Source of the DNA: JAZKFT01 sp040386335
GTDB lineage: Bacteria; Bacteroidota; Bacteroidia; Chitinophagales; Chitinophagaceae
Direction of reading: 5' to 3'
DNA length: 64,000 nt
Assembly (NCBI GenBank): GCA_040386335.1
Contig: JAZKFT010000025.1
Span: 124,001 to 188,000 of the forward strand
In this document: positions 16,958 to 24,471 of the stretch, in pieces
Numbering within the stretch: the stretch's first letter is position 1
Layout of the letters: each line of letters begins with the position of its first letter
The notes under the pieces: model-generated
The model's input: only the letters and a program-made list of their open reading frames with translations
The model's database searches: none
Told to the model about the DNA's origin: nothing
Position numbers and translations under genes: made by a program

Positions 16958-17794
16958 TTACTTGATCTTACTACCGTCGCGGCGCTGGATGATCAGTTTG
17001 TTTGAAGATTTGGTACGTGTTCTTGTTTTTTCTCCCTTAGCATACTTACCATTACGGCTGCGTGGATGTCCGCCGGATGCCCTTCCTTCACCACCACCCA
17101 TCGGGTGATCTACCGGGTTCATCGCAACACCACGTACACGTGGACGACGGCCCTTCCAACGGTTAACACCAGCTTTACCCGCACTTTCCAGGTTATGATC
17201 GCTGTTGGAAACAACACCAACTGTTGCATAACATTTGATCAACACCTTACGCAATTCGCCACTTGGCATTTTCAACACTGCGTATTTTTCTTCCTTATTG
17301 CTCAGCTGGGCACTTCCACCTGCACTGCGTACAAGTTTACCACCCTGGCCAGGTTGCATTTCTATGTTGTGAACCATTGTACCCAAAGGCATAAACTTGA
17401 ACTGCAAAGCATTTCCAAGTTCAGGAGCTACGTTATCACCACTGATAACTTTTGCACCTACCTGTAAACCCTGTGGGGCAATGATGTAACGCTTTTCGCC
17501 ATCAGCATAATTGAGCAAAGCAATAAATGCTGTACGGTTCGGATCGTACTCGATCGTAGCTACGGTAGCTTCGATACCTTTCTTATCACGTTTGAAATCG
17601 ATGATACGGTACTGGCGTTTGTGACCACCACCAATATATCTCATGGCGCGACGTCCCTGGAAGTTACGTCCACCCGTTCTGCCTAATGGTTCTACCAGGC
17701 TCTTTTCAGGAACGTTGGTAGTTACTTCAGCATAAGCATTTCCAATTCTCCAGCGTGTACCGGCGGTCATTGGTTTGTACTTCTTTAAAGCCAT
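16958..17794 (-). CDS. rplB: Large subunit ribosomal protein uL2
   Basis: 278 residues. Contains GRNFQGRRAMRYIGGGHKR, the OB and SH3 core, and the peptidyl-transferase proximal loop with the key His in MNPVDHPMGGGEGRASGGHP. It is needed for subunit joining. Follows rplW by 167 bases, a gap with GATTT repeats and a GC-rich element. Confidence 0.98.
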   Translation of the reverse strand: MALKKYKPMTAGTRWRIGNAYAEVTTNVPEKSLVEPLGRTGGRNFQGRRAMRYIGGGHKRQYRIIDFKRDKKGIEATVATIEYDPNRTAFIALLNYADGEKRYIIAPQGLQVGAKVISGDNVAPELGNALQFKFMPLGTMVHNIEMQPGQGGKLVRSAGGSAQLSNKEEKYAVLKMPSGELRKVLIKCYATVGVVSNSDHNLESAGKAGVNRWKGRRPRVRGVAMNPVDHPMGGGEGRASGGHPRSRNGKYAKGEKTRTRTKSSNKLIIQRRDGSKIK

Positions 17795-17865
17795 TGTATT
17801 TCTTTGAAGTTTCTTGTTTCTACTTTAAGCTAATCTTAGCGGTGTTAGCTTTTCACCATACTTTT

Positions 17866-17961
17866 TGATTTGTGATTTCGGATTTCAGATTTACGATTTG
17901 TTTAAACTCACCGTTGTTCTTTAATCCTCGGTCTTCCTCCCCCAGCGGGGGTCGGGGGGCT
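17866..17961. repeat. GATTT repeats plus CCTCCCCC element
   Basis: The first 40 bases are GATTTGTGATTTCGGATTTC-type units. Next comes a GC-rich palindromic element (CCTCCCCCAGCGGGGGTCGG, about 17936..17957), similar to GC-rich elements at about 27888 and 29757. All lie between genes; here between rplW and rplB. Confidence 0.6.
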
Positions 17962-18261
17962 TTAAATCTCTCCGTACAGATTGATTTCTTCGCCTTCTGC
18001 TACCTGCACCATGGCTTTTTTCTTAGCTGGTTTGCGGCCGCTGATTACGCCCGATTTTGTCTGGCGGTTTTTAGCTTTAGCAGGAATTACCAGTGTATTT
18101 ACGTCTACAACGCTTACACCATAAAACTCTTCTACTGCCTTTTTGATCTCCAGCTTGTTAGCTTTGCGATCTACGATGAAAGTGTAACGGCGAAACTTTT
18201 CAGTTTGCTTGTTTACCTTCTCGGTTAAAATCGGCTTTATTAATACATCTGTCAGTTTCAT
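17962..18261 (-). CDS. rplW: Large subunit ribosomal protein uL23
   Basis: 99 residues. Shows DVLIKPILTEKVNKQTEKFRR near the start and ANKLEIKKAVEEFYGVSV, the classical core. It forms the docking site for trigger factor and SRP at the tunnel exit. The end is slightly extended (KKAMVQVAEGEEINLYGEI). Thirty bases after rplD, the closest non-overlapping spacing in the cluster. Confidence 0.97.
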   Translation of the reverse strand: MKLTDVLIKPILTEKVNKQTEKFRRYTFIVDRKANKLEIKKAVEEFYGVSVVDVNTLVIPAKAKNRQTKSGVISGRKPAKKKAMVQVAEGEEINLYGEI

Positions 18262-18291
18262 CTTATTATAACTTAAACGTTATTTGATCAA

Positions 18292-18927
18292 TTATGCTTC
18301 GGCAACTTCTGCGTCGCTAAAAATCTTTGCTGCACTTTCGGTAAACACCATTACATCAGCGTTTACAATACCGTAAGTGTGAATGTCGCTTAATAAAGCA
18401 CCTTCTACTTTTGGTATGTTACGTAAGCTCAGGAAAAAATTATCGTTGTATTCAGGATAAACCACCAACGCTTTTTTACCAGTTGCGTTCAGACTTTTCA
18501 ACAGTGTTAAAACAGTCTTGGTTTTTGGAGCGTCCATTTTAGGATCTTCAATGATCACGATGGCGTTCTCTTTTGCTTTGTAGCTCAGTGCGCTGATCTT
18601 GGCAAGATCTTTCACTTTACGATTCAGCTTAATGTCGTAGCTGTGCGGTTTTGGGCCAAAGATGGTACCACCACCTTTGTACAAAGGGTTACGGATATTA
18701 CCTTTACGGGCTCCACCTGTACCTTTTTGTTTGTGAAGTTTGCGGCTTGCACCCTGTACTTCAGCACGGGTTTTTACTTTGTGCGTACCGGTGCGTTGTG
18801 CAGCCAGGTAAGCTTTTACGGCTAAGTAAACCACGTGATTGTTAGGCTCGATACCAAATATATCTTCTGGTAAGTCCACTGTTCTGCCGGTCTTCTGGCC
18901 TTCTATATTTAAAACGTCGATTTGCAT
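18292..18927 (-). CDS. rplD: Large subunit ribosomal protein uL4
   Basis: 211 residues from the ATG at 18927 (MQIDVLNIEGQKTGRTVDLP). An upstream in-frame ATG would add 23 residues read from a GTAGAGACG repeat and is rejected. Contains the long tunnel loop (QGASRKLHKQKGTGGARKGN) and the globular domain. In enterobacteria uL4 represses the S10 operon; whether it does here is unknown, and the long leader in this cluster precedes rplC instead of rpsJ. Confidence 0.96.
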   Translation of the reverse strand: MQIDVLNIEGQKTGRTVDLPEDIFGIEPNNHVVYLAVKAYLAAQRTGTHKVKTRAEVQGASRKLHKQKGTGGARKGNIRNPLYKGGGTIFGPKPHSYDIKLNRKVKDLAKISALSYKAKENAIVIIEDPKMDAPKTKTVLTLLKSLNATGKKALVVYPEYNDNFFLSLRNIPKVEGALLSDIHTYGIVNADVMVFTESAAKIFSDAEVAEA

Positions 18928-18975
18928 TTCTGTTTGTTTTATTGATCCGTAATGATTGTTGTAATTCTGATTTTT

Positions 18976-18998
18976 GTAGAGACGCATTGTATGCATCT
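18976..18998. repeat. GTAGAGACGCAT palindromic repeat
   Basis: GTAGAGACGCATTGTATGCATCT is an imperfect inverted repeat between rplC and rplD. A second member, GTAGGAGACG ... CGTCTCTAC, lies at 33882..33911. This resembles a palindrome that I recall as widespread between genes in Bacteroidota and cyanobacteria. Confidence 0.6.
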
Positions 18999-19004
18999 GT
19001 CCGT

Positions 19005-19622
19005 TTATTTCTGAATTAAAACGATAGAACCATTATGGCCGGGAACCGAACCGGTAACCAGGATATAATTTTTGTCTGGAAATACTTTTAATACTTTCAA
19101 TCCTTTCGCTTTCACCCTGTCGCAGCCCATGCGGCCACCCATGCGCATGCCTTTGAATACACGGCTTGCATCGGATGAGTTACCGATAGAACCTGGTGCA
19201 CGCTGACGATCGTGCTGACCATGCGATTGCTGACCCACACCCTTGAAACCATGGCGTTTTACAACACCCTGGAAACCTTTACCCTTGGTGGTTCCAACAA
19301 CTTCCACTTTGTCGCCTTCAGCAAAAATGTCAACAGTGACAGTTTCACCAAGGTTCTTTTCAAGTGAATACCCGCGAAATTCTTTTACAAAACTTTTTGG
19401 AGAAGATTGTGCTTTAGCGAAGTGATTTTTTTCAGCTTTTGTAGTATGCTTTTCTTTTTTATCACCGAAAGCCAACTGATGTGCGGCGTAACCATCTGAT
19501 TCGATGGTTTTAACCTGCGTAACTACGCAAGGGCCAGCTTCTATAATCGTACAAGCAGTTTGCTTGCCATTGGGATCGAAGATGCTGGTCATTCCGATTT
19601 TTTTACCAATAATTCCTTTCAT
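19005..19622 (-). CDS. rplC: Large subunit ribosomal protein uL3
   Basis: 205 residues. Begins MKGIIGKKIGMTSIFDPNGK and has the extended loop GVVKRHGFKGVGQQSHGQHD, including the Gln that is methylated by PrmB in enterobacteria, then MRMGGRMGCDRVKAKGLKVL. It starts 50S assembly with uL24. It is separated from rpsJ by 363 bases, unusual for this pair. Confidence 0.98.
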   Translation of the reverse strand: MKGIIGKKIGMTSIFDPNGKQTACTIIEAGPCVVTQVKTIESDGYAAHQLAFGDKKEKHTTKAEKNHFAKAQSSPKSFVKEFRGYSLEKNLGETVTVDIFAEGDKVEVVGTTKGKGFQGVVKRHGFKGVGQQSHGQHDRQRAPGSIGNSSDASRVFKGMRMGGRMGCDRVKAKGLKVLKVFPDKNYILVTGSVPGHNGSIVLIQK

Positions 19623-19985
19623 TTAGATCGGTTTGTGCCCGGCAGAGTTAGAAGGACAGTAAGGTAGTCGTTGGTCAATGGTCACCGGGGGGTGGTGACG
19701 GACCTTGATTTATTTACTTCAATCCCAGTTTGCTAACGACCTTTTCTTTTTGTTTGATGCTTTCTTTGACTTGCTCAGATGCGTATCAATTCAGAAGTAC
19801 CGTTAGTAAACAAACCCTGAAAGGCTTGTTCATATGTACCCCGGTTTTTATGCCGGGATGTATGTTTTAATATCAGAGCTCTTTTATTTCCAATTGGAAG
19901 TTGAGAGATGACGAAATGTTTTTAAGAACTGTGCTGTTGCATAAAGCTTCCAGCGTTTTGCGTCAGGCTTATGGCCTTCCGTCTT
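19623..19985 (-). promoter_or_regulatory. Long structured spacer between rpsJ and rplC
   Basis: No gene is apparent. On the transcribed strand it contains a hairpin of CATACATCCCGG paired with CCGGGGTACATATG (19831..19864), a second weaker one around AACAAGCC...GGTTTGTT (about 19810..19832), and GGTCACC...GGTGAC (about 19678..19698). These could form a leader controlling rplC onward. No TAnnTTTG promoter was found within it. Confidence 0.4.
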
Positions 19986-20291
19986 TTATGCTTTGATTTC
20001 CACTTCAACACCACTTGGCAGGTCCAGCTTACTCAGAGCATCCACGGTGCGGCTGCTGCTGGTGTAAATGTCCAATAAGCGTTTGTGGGTGCTTAACTGG
20101 AACTGTTCACGTGCCTTCTTGTTTACGTGTGGCGATTTCAATACTGTAAAGATCTTTTTGTGGGTAGGCAGTGGAATAGGTCCTGTTACTACTGCTCCAG
20201 TACTGCGTACTGTTTTCACAATTTTTTCAGCAGATTTATCAACCAGGTTATGGTCGTAAGACTGCAACTTTATTCTGATTCGTTGTGACAT
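19986..20291 (-). CDS. rpsJ: Small subunit ribosomal protein uS10
   Basis: 101 residues from the ATG at 20291 (MSQRIRIKLQSYDHNLVDKS); an ATG two codons earlier (20297) is also possible. Signature STGAVVTGPIPLPTHKKIFTVLKSPHVNKKAREQF is intact in overlapping pieces. uS10 is part of the 30S head and, with NusB, of antitermination complexes. First gene of the cluster, 30-60 bases downstream of a strong promoter match. Confidence 0.97.
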   Translation of the reverse strand: MSQRIRIKLQSYDHNLVDKSAEKIVKTVRSTGAVVTGPIPLPTHKKIFTVLKSPHVNKKAREQFQLSTHKRLLDIYTSSSRTVDALSKLDLPSGVEVEIKA

Positions 20292-20322
20292 ATTCAAAGA
20301 CCCCGTTTTCGAATTGGGAGTG

Positions 20323-20353
20323 CAAAAGTAGGGGTCTGATACTTATCTGACAA
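20323..20353 (-). promoter_or_regulatory. Promoter of the S10-spc operon
   Basis: The minus strand reads TTG, a 20-base spacer, then TACTTTTG: a match to the Bacteroidota -33 TTG / -7 TAnnTTTG promoter. The -7 element ends 32 bases before the rpsJ start. Confidence 0.75.
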
Positions 20354-20491
20354 GACTTTTTTGAAGTTTTTCTAAAAAATGTTGGCAAGATGTGGGAAAA
20401 CCTGGGGAGGATACCTTTCAGATGCCTTGTTATCTAATTCTCAGCGTGGCCGAAATGCTTATTCACACCAGCTTAGACACAGTTTGCTGAG

Positions 20492-21853
20492 CTATTCGGC
20501 CGGGCTTATCTTTTTTTGAAACCACTCCAAATAATTATCCAATTGTGAAACGAGATAGTAAGGAAGGCTCAGCAGGTGATACTTTTTACCGCCTGCTGTT
20601 ATAATTTCTGTGATGTCTATTTCGCCGCTGTAAAACCGTATGGCCATATTATGCGGGGCCATATCCATAAACAAATGCAGCGATTTTAATTTTCCAGATA
20701 CGCCTGATTTGACTTCCACCGGAATTAGCTTGCCTTCGAATACATACAAGAAATCTACTTCAGCGGTGGAAGTAGATTTTTCCCGAACCCAATAATTAAG
20801 TCTGCTTAGTGATAGATATTGGTGGGATAGTATTTCCTGACCCACCAAATGTTCAATCATTGTTCCCTTATAAACGCTGCCTAAGTCCTGTGTTTGAATT
20901 ATTTCAGACTGTATGGCGGCGAAATAATTAAGCATCCCTGTATCTAATACTTGTAGTCTTGGCTTTTTTTTGAGGTCAGGTGCCAGCGGTAAGGTAGCCC
21001 CCGTTTGCGGAAAGATTAGTTGAATCAGAAAAGCCTTTTCCAGGGTCCGTAGCGCTTCTCCCATGTCCCTCGAACGATATCCTGAGTTGCCAAACCCTTC
21101 ATAAGTGATACGTTTCCCTGCCTCTTGAAAAGAAGTAGTTATCGCATGCCGGATCAATTGTACCTGGTTGGTTGTCACTGCATATTTCTCTACGTCATCG
21201 AGGTAGGCTGTAATTAAAGAATCATAAATAGAGGAAAGCGCGGTAATATCCTTGTATTTGGCGTAATGACTTACTATTTCAGGCATACCCCCAATTATGG
21301 CATAAGTGTGGAATAACTTCAATAGTACATTATGTGCAAACACAGGAAGCGGAATTTCCCTGACCTTCTCTAAAACCAGCTTTTCGTCTAATGCGCCTAA
21401 AAATTCAACAAACGACGCCGGCCTTAAAACCTTAAATTCAACCCTGCCAACCGGAAAATGAATATTCTTGTCAAACAGTGATTCCAATGTACTGCCAGCT
21501 GCAATTACAGGAATTTCAGGTTGTTGTTCAAAAAAATACCGGAGCATATTTAACGCGGGCGGGTATTCCTGTATTTCATCTATAAAAACCAATGTGTGCT
21601 GCCTTTCAGAATAGTGTTTGTTTTTAATCAAAAATATAGTTTGAATGAGCGTCTCCATCGTTGTAAACTGCTCAAAAGGAATTTTATCTTCAGGCAGTTC
21701 AAGATTGAGGTAAATAAATTGCTTACATAATTTGCCCAGTTCTTTAATTATCGTAGTCTTACCTACTTGCCTTGCGCCTCTTAAAACAAGGGGTTTTCTA
21801 TTATCCTTTTTTATCCAGGCAGCCAGTTCTGTGGTGATATCCCTACTAAACAT
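20492..21853 (-). CDS. AAA_14 / DUF4143 family ATPase
   Basis: 453 residues. N-terminal P-loop domain with Walker A GARQVGKT (residues 26-33) and Walker B HTLVFIDE (Asp92, Glu93), followed by an AAA_14-type core (VIAAGSTLESLF as sensor region). The C-terminal part has DUF4143 features: GMPEIVSHYA, then a nuclease-like segment VDFLYVFEGKLIPVEVKSG with the D...E-V-K arrangement of PD-(D/E)XK folds. The family is common and poorly understood, often found in several copies per genome and sometimes linked with toxin-antitoxin-like or mobile regions. It is a single gene. Four regular direct repeats start at its ATG and run upstream (21853..21969). Confidence 0.88.
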   Translation of the reverse strand: MFSRDITTELAAWIKKDNRKPLVLRGARQVGKTTIIKELGKLCKQFIYLNLELPEDKIPFEQFTTMETLIQTIFLIKNKHYSERQHTLVFIDEIQEYPPALNMLRYFFEQQPEIPVIAAGSTLESLFDKNIHFPVGRVEFKVLRPASFVEFLGALDEKLVLEKVREIPLPVFAHNVLLKLFHTYAIIGGMPEIVSHYAKYKDITALSSIYDSLITAYLDDVEKYAVTTNQVQLIRHAITTSFQEAGKRITYEGFGNSGYRSRDMGEALRTLEKAFLIQLIFPQTGATLPLAPDLKKKPRLQVLDTGMLNYFAAIQSEIIQTQDLGSVYKGTMIEHLVGQEILSHQYLSLSRLNYWVREKSTSTAEVDFLYVFEGKLIPVEVKSGVSGKLKSLHLFMDMAPHNMAIRFYSGEIDITEIITAGGKKYHLLSLPYYLVSQLDNYLEWFQKKISPAE

Positions 21854-21969
21854 GTAACAAAATTAGGGTAAATTTTAATCATTTTTGTAACAAAATAAGG
21901 GTAAGTTACAGAATACTTGTAACAGAAATGGGGCAATTTTATCAAAAAAATGTAACAAAGCGAGGGTAT
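21853..21969. repeat. Four direct 19-bp repeats, 32-33 bp period
   Basis: Copies at 21853..21871, 21886..21904, 21918..21936 and 21951..21969, consensus TGTAACAAAATNAGGGTAA on the plus strand. Start-to-start distances are 33, 32 and 33 bp, close to three helical turns, so all four face the same side of DNA. Spacers are AT-rich and unrelated. The first copy touches the ATPase start codon. This suggests a cooperative protein-binding array, possibly for autoregulation. Confidence 0.85.
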
Positions 21970-22007
21970 TTTACAACATACCGATTTTTAAAGCAGTCCC
22001 AAAACTT

Positions 22008-22039
22008 AAAAAGCCACCCCAAAAATGGAATGGCTTTTT
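22008..22039 (-). terminator. Terminator of queA
   Basis: AAAAAGCCA (22008..22016) and TGGCTTTTT (22031..22039) form a 9-bp stem with a 14-base loop, 18 bases past the queA stop. On the minus strand the stem ends in a T run, as expected for an intrinsic terminator. Confidence 0.75.
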
Positions 22040-22056
22040 GTCAACTAAATATTTAC

Positions 22057-23106
22057 TTAGATAATCAACATCGCATCTCCATACGTAAAGAAGCGATACT
22101 TATCCTTAATGGCTTTTTTATAGGCTTCCATTATCAGGTCGTAACCGGCAAAGGCACAGGCCATAATCAGCAGGCTGGTTTTGGGCAGGTGAAAATTGGT
22201 CACCAGGCTATCGGCCACATTAAAATTATAAGGCGGGTGGATAAAATGGTTGGTCCAGCCTTCTGATGGTTTCAGCAGCTTTTCGGCACTGAAAGAGGTT
22301 TCCATGCAACGCATGGTGGTGGTACCGATAGAACAAATGCGGTGGCTCCCTTCTTTTGCTTTGTTTACGATACGGCAGGCCGCTTCGTCGATGCGATAAT
22401 ACTCAGCGTCCATCTTGTGTTTGCTCAGGTCTTCTACCTCGATAGGGCGGAAAGTGCCAAGGCCGGTGTGCAGGGTAACTTCTGCAAAACGGATCCCTTT
22501 AATTTCGCAACGCTTGATCAATTGCTCGCTAAAGTGCAAACCGGCAGTTGGAGCCGCTACTGCACCTTCGTGCTTGGCATATACGGTCTGGTAACGCTCC
22601 TTATCTTCCTGGTCGGGTATGCGTTTAATGTACTTGGGTAAAGGAGTTTCGCCCAGGAAATCGAGCATGTTACGGAAAGCCTCGTCGGTATCATCCCACA
22701 AAAAGCGGATGGTACGTCCACGGCTGGTGGTATTATCGATTACTTCTGCTACCAGTTCGTCGTTTTCACCAAAATATAATTTATTACCGACACGGATCTT
22801 ACGGGCCGGGTCTACGATCACATCCCAAAGACGGTTGGGCTTGTTCAGCTCACGAAGCAGAAACACTTCTATTTTGGCACCTGTTTTCTCTTTGCGGCCA
22901 TACATACGGGCCGGGAAAACCTTGGTGTTGTTTACTACAAAAACATCCTTATCATCATAATAATCGAGAATGTCACGGAAGTTCTTATTGTCCATGTTGC
23001 CGGTTTTACGGTCGATGACCATCATGCGGCTGTCTTCTCTTTTCTTGGTGGGGTTTTGGGCAATGAGGTTGAGTGGAAGATCAAATCGAAACTGGGATAA
23101 TTTCAT
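22057..23106 (-). CDS. queA: tRNA preQ1(34) S-adenosylmethionine ribosyltransferase-isomerase
   Basis: 349 residues from the ATG at 23106 (MKLSQFRFDLPLNLIAQNPT); an ATG three codons upstream is possible. QueA transfers and isomerises the ribosyl part of SAM onto 7-aminomethyl-7-deazaguanine in tRNA to give epoxyqueuosine. Conserved motifs are DSRMMVIDR, VNNTKVFPARMYGRKE, EGAVAAPTAGLHFSEQL, TLHTGLGTFRPI and LPKTSLLIMACAFAG. It is alone; no other queuosine genes are nearby. A structured inverted-repeat leader precedes it. Confidence 0.96.
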   Translation of the reverse strand: MKLSQFRFDLPLNLIAQNPTKKREDSRMMVIDRKTGNMDNKNFRDILDYYDDKDVFVVNNTKVFPARMYGRKEKTGAKIEVFLLRELNKPNRLWDVIVDPARKIRVGNKLYFGENDELVAEVIDNTTSRGRTIRFLWDDTDEAFRNMLDFLGETPLPKYIKRIPDQEDKERYQTVYAKHEGAVAAPTAGLHFSEQLIKRCEIKGIRFAEVTLHTGLGTFRPIEVEDLSKHKMDAEYYRIDEAACRIVNKAKEGSHRICSIGTTTMRCMETSFSAEKLLKPSEGWTNHFIHPPYNFNVADSLVTNFHLPKTSLLIMACAFAGYDLIMEAYKKAIKDKYRFFTYGDAMLII

Positions 23107-23132
23107 ACCGGGCACTAAATTTTAGATGTGAT

Positions 23133-23228
23133 GTGCCGGATAACAAACCCTGGTAGCGGTACAAAGGCGGGTTGGTTTTCAGTAAACCTGGCTTTACGGA
23201 GCCAGCATTTGTTATCGTGTTACGGCAC
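23133..23228 (-). promoter_or_regulatory. Structured leader upstream of queA
   Basis: Ends GTGCCG (23133..23138) and CGGCAC (23223..23228) pair, as do GATAACAAA (23139..23147) and TTTGTTATC (23208..23216), with six unpaired bases on one side. Inside, CTGGCT (23188..23193) and AGCCAG (23200..23205) form a separate hairpin. The element lies 27 bases before the queA ATG, just downstream of a -7-like TACCTTCG (23248..23255). It could be a cis-regulatory RNA or a small palindromic repeat. Confidence 0.5.
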
Positions 23229-23402
23229 GATGAATTTCGAAAGTCTGCGAAGGTAAGGGTATAGTGGTACTTTTCGGGATAAATTTTGCTGAAAACAGGC
23301 AAATTGAGCCTGGATCTGCCCTGTCGATACCAGTTTAGCTGACAGAATGTTCCATTATCAACAAACAACAATCAAATTTCAACGATTGCCTGCCACCGGC
23401 TT

Positions 23403-24311
23403 CTAATGCACCTCATAATTTTTTTCACCTGCTGTAATAGCAACAGAAAGCTGGTTTTGAGAAGGAGGTATCGGGCAGGTAGCGTACGGCGTAAAGGCAC
23501 AGGGCGGATTATAAGATTTATTAAAATCAATGACCGTCTTTCCATCAGGACCTGGCCTTTTTACGGCTAAAAACCTTCCGGAAGCATAGGTTGACACCCC
23601 ACTGGTCCCGTCTCCGAAAATGATAAACAGATCCTCCTCCCCTTCATCAAGGGCATCCAGTGAATATTGTTTTTTATCGATGGTAAAAATTAGTTTGCCG
23701 GGTGATACCTGGTAGGTTGTTTGACCCAATACATTGGTAATTGGAATGCTTGACTGCAGCAGGTTCTTACTCAACACAGCCGGCAGCCTCCAGTTGGTAT
23801 CGGCCGGAAATCTTTCAATGCCCTTGAAACGGGTCAGCATCTCACTTTTTAAGTCGCGTAAACGAATGCCTATTTTGTCTTCACGACGGATGACCGTCCA
23901 TTTTAGATTTTTATAAGTTAAGACAACAGGGTTGCGGCCTACGGAATCGAGGTGAAAAATGATCGCTTCGGCAGACGGCTGGCCGTTCACTAAAACAGGT
24001 ACATTCTCGGCGGCAACCATTTTAACCGTGTTGCCTGACCATTCAAAATACCCGGCTTTTGCATCAATCGTTCCTTCCGGAAAAACCAGTTTATTTTCTT
24101 TACTGCTGCCAAAAGTGTTTTTTCCTTTGTCCAGCCAATACAAGCCTGCAAGATTGAACCAACCGGATTCTGCTGTGAGGCTTTTGCGCCGCTTGGCATC
24201 CCAATCGGCTATTTCCTTTTTATAGGTTGAAGAAGTTTGCGCCAGGCCAGTCATTTGCAATACCAGGCAACATATTACCATCATACCCCATTTCAAGTAT
24301 TTTCTTCCCAT
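23403..24311 (-). CDS. DUF1684 family exported protein
   Basis: 302 residues. Signal peptide (MGRKYLKWGMMVICCLVLQM TGLAQ, in two parts) then the DUF1684 domain: WDAKRRKSLTAESGWFNLAG, LYWLDKGKNTFGSS, GRFLAVKRPGPDGKTVIDFN, and the diagnostic C-terminal motif NPPCAFTPYATCPIPPSQNQ with two cysteines. The family is widespread in Bacteroidota and its biochemical role is unknown to me. It is a single gene with a promoter-like element and a 22-bp palindrome just upstream. Confidence 0.9.
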   Translation of the reverse strand: MGRKYLKWGMMVICCLVLQMTGLAQTSSTYKKEIADWDAKRRKSLTAESGWFNLAGLYWLDKGKNTFGSSKENKLVFPEGTIDAKAGYFEWSGNTVKMVAAENVPVLVNGQPSAEAIIFHLDSVGRNPVVLTYKNLKWTVIRREDKIGIRLRDLKSEMLTRFKGIERFPADTNWRLPAVLSKNLLQSSIPITNVLGQTTYQVSPGKLIFTIDKKQYSLDALDEGEEDLFIIFGDGTSGVSTYASGRFLAVKRPGPDGKTVIDFNKSYNPPCAFTPYATCPIPPSQNQLSVAITAGEKNYEVH

Positions 24312-24382
24312 TATTGATTTGATCTTTTTTTGAAAAATCAGGCTTCCAGGTCACTTCATTGCCGCCTGCCCAGGCATTGCTG

Positions 24383-24418
24383 CAAAGATGGTCCCGTTTT
24401 TAGATGATCATCTAAAAA
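24383..24418 (-). promoter_or_regulatory. Promoter-like element with overlapping 22-bp palindrome
   Basis: The minus strand reads CATCTTTGCA (-7-like, one mismatch; TTTG core at 24383..24390). Immediately upstream lies a perfect 22-bp palindrome at 24397..24418, centred on ATGATCAT and ending in T and A runs. Its place over the spacer and -33 region suggests an operator controlling the DUF1684 gene. Confidence 0.4.
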
Positions 24419-24471
24419 AGTATTACTTAAAAAAAAGGGTAGATAAAAAAAGGGTAGCTCTATGCGGCATT

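Noticed and set aside
18928..18996. Longer uL4 start
   Set aside because: The added residues are read from the GTAGAGACG repeat and do not match any uL4; the ATG at 18927 does.
21853..21969. CRISPR-like array
   Set aside because: Repeat-spacer regularity is suggestive, but repeats are only 19 bp, spacers 13-14 bp, copies are imperfect, and no cas genes are present. An operator array fits better.
23133..23228. preQ1 riboswitch
   Set aside because: The pairing pattern and conserved bases of the known preQ1 classes were not found, so only an unnamed structured leader is reported.
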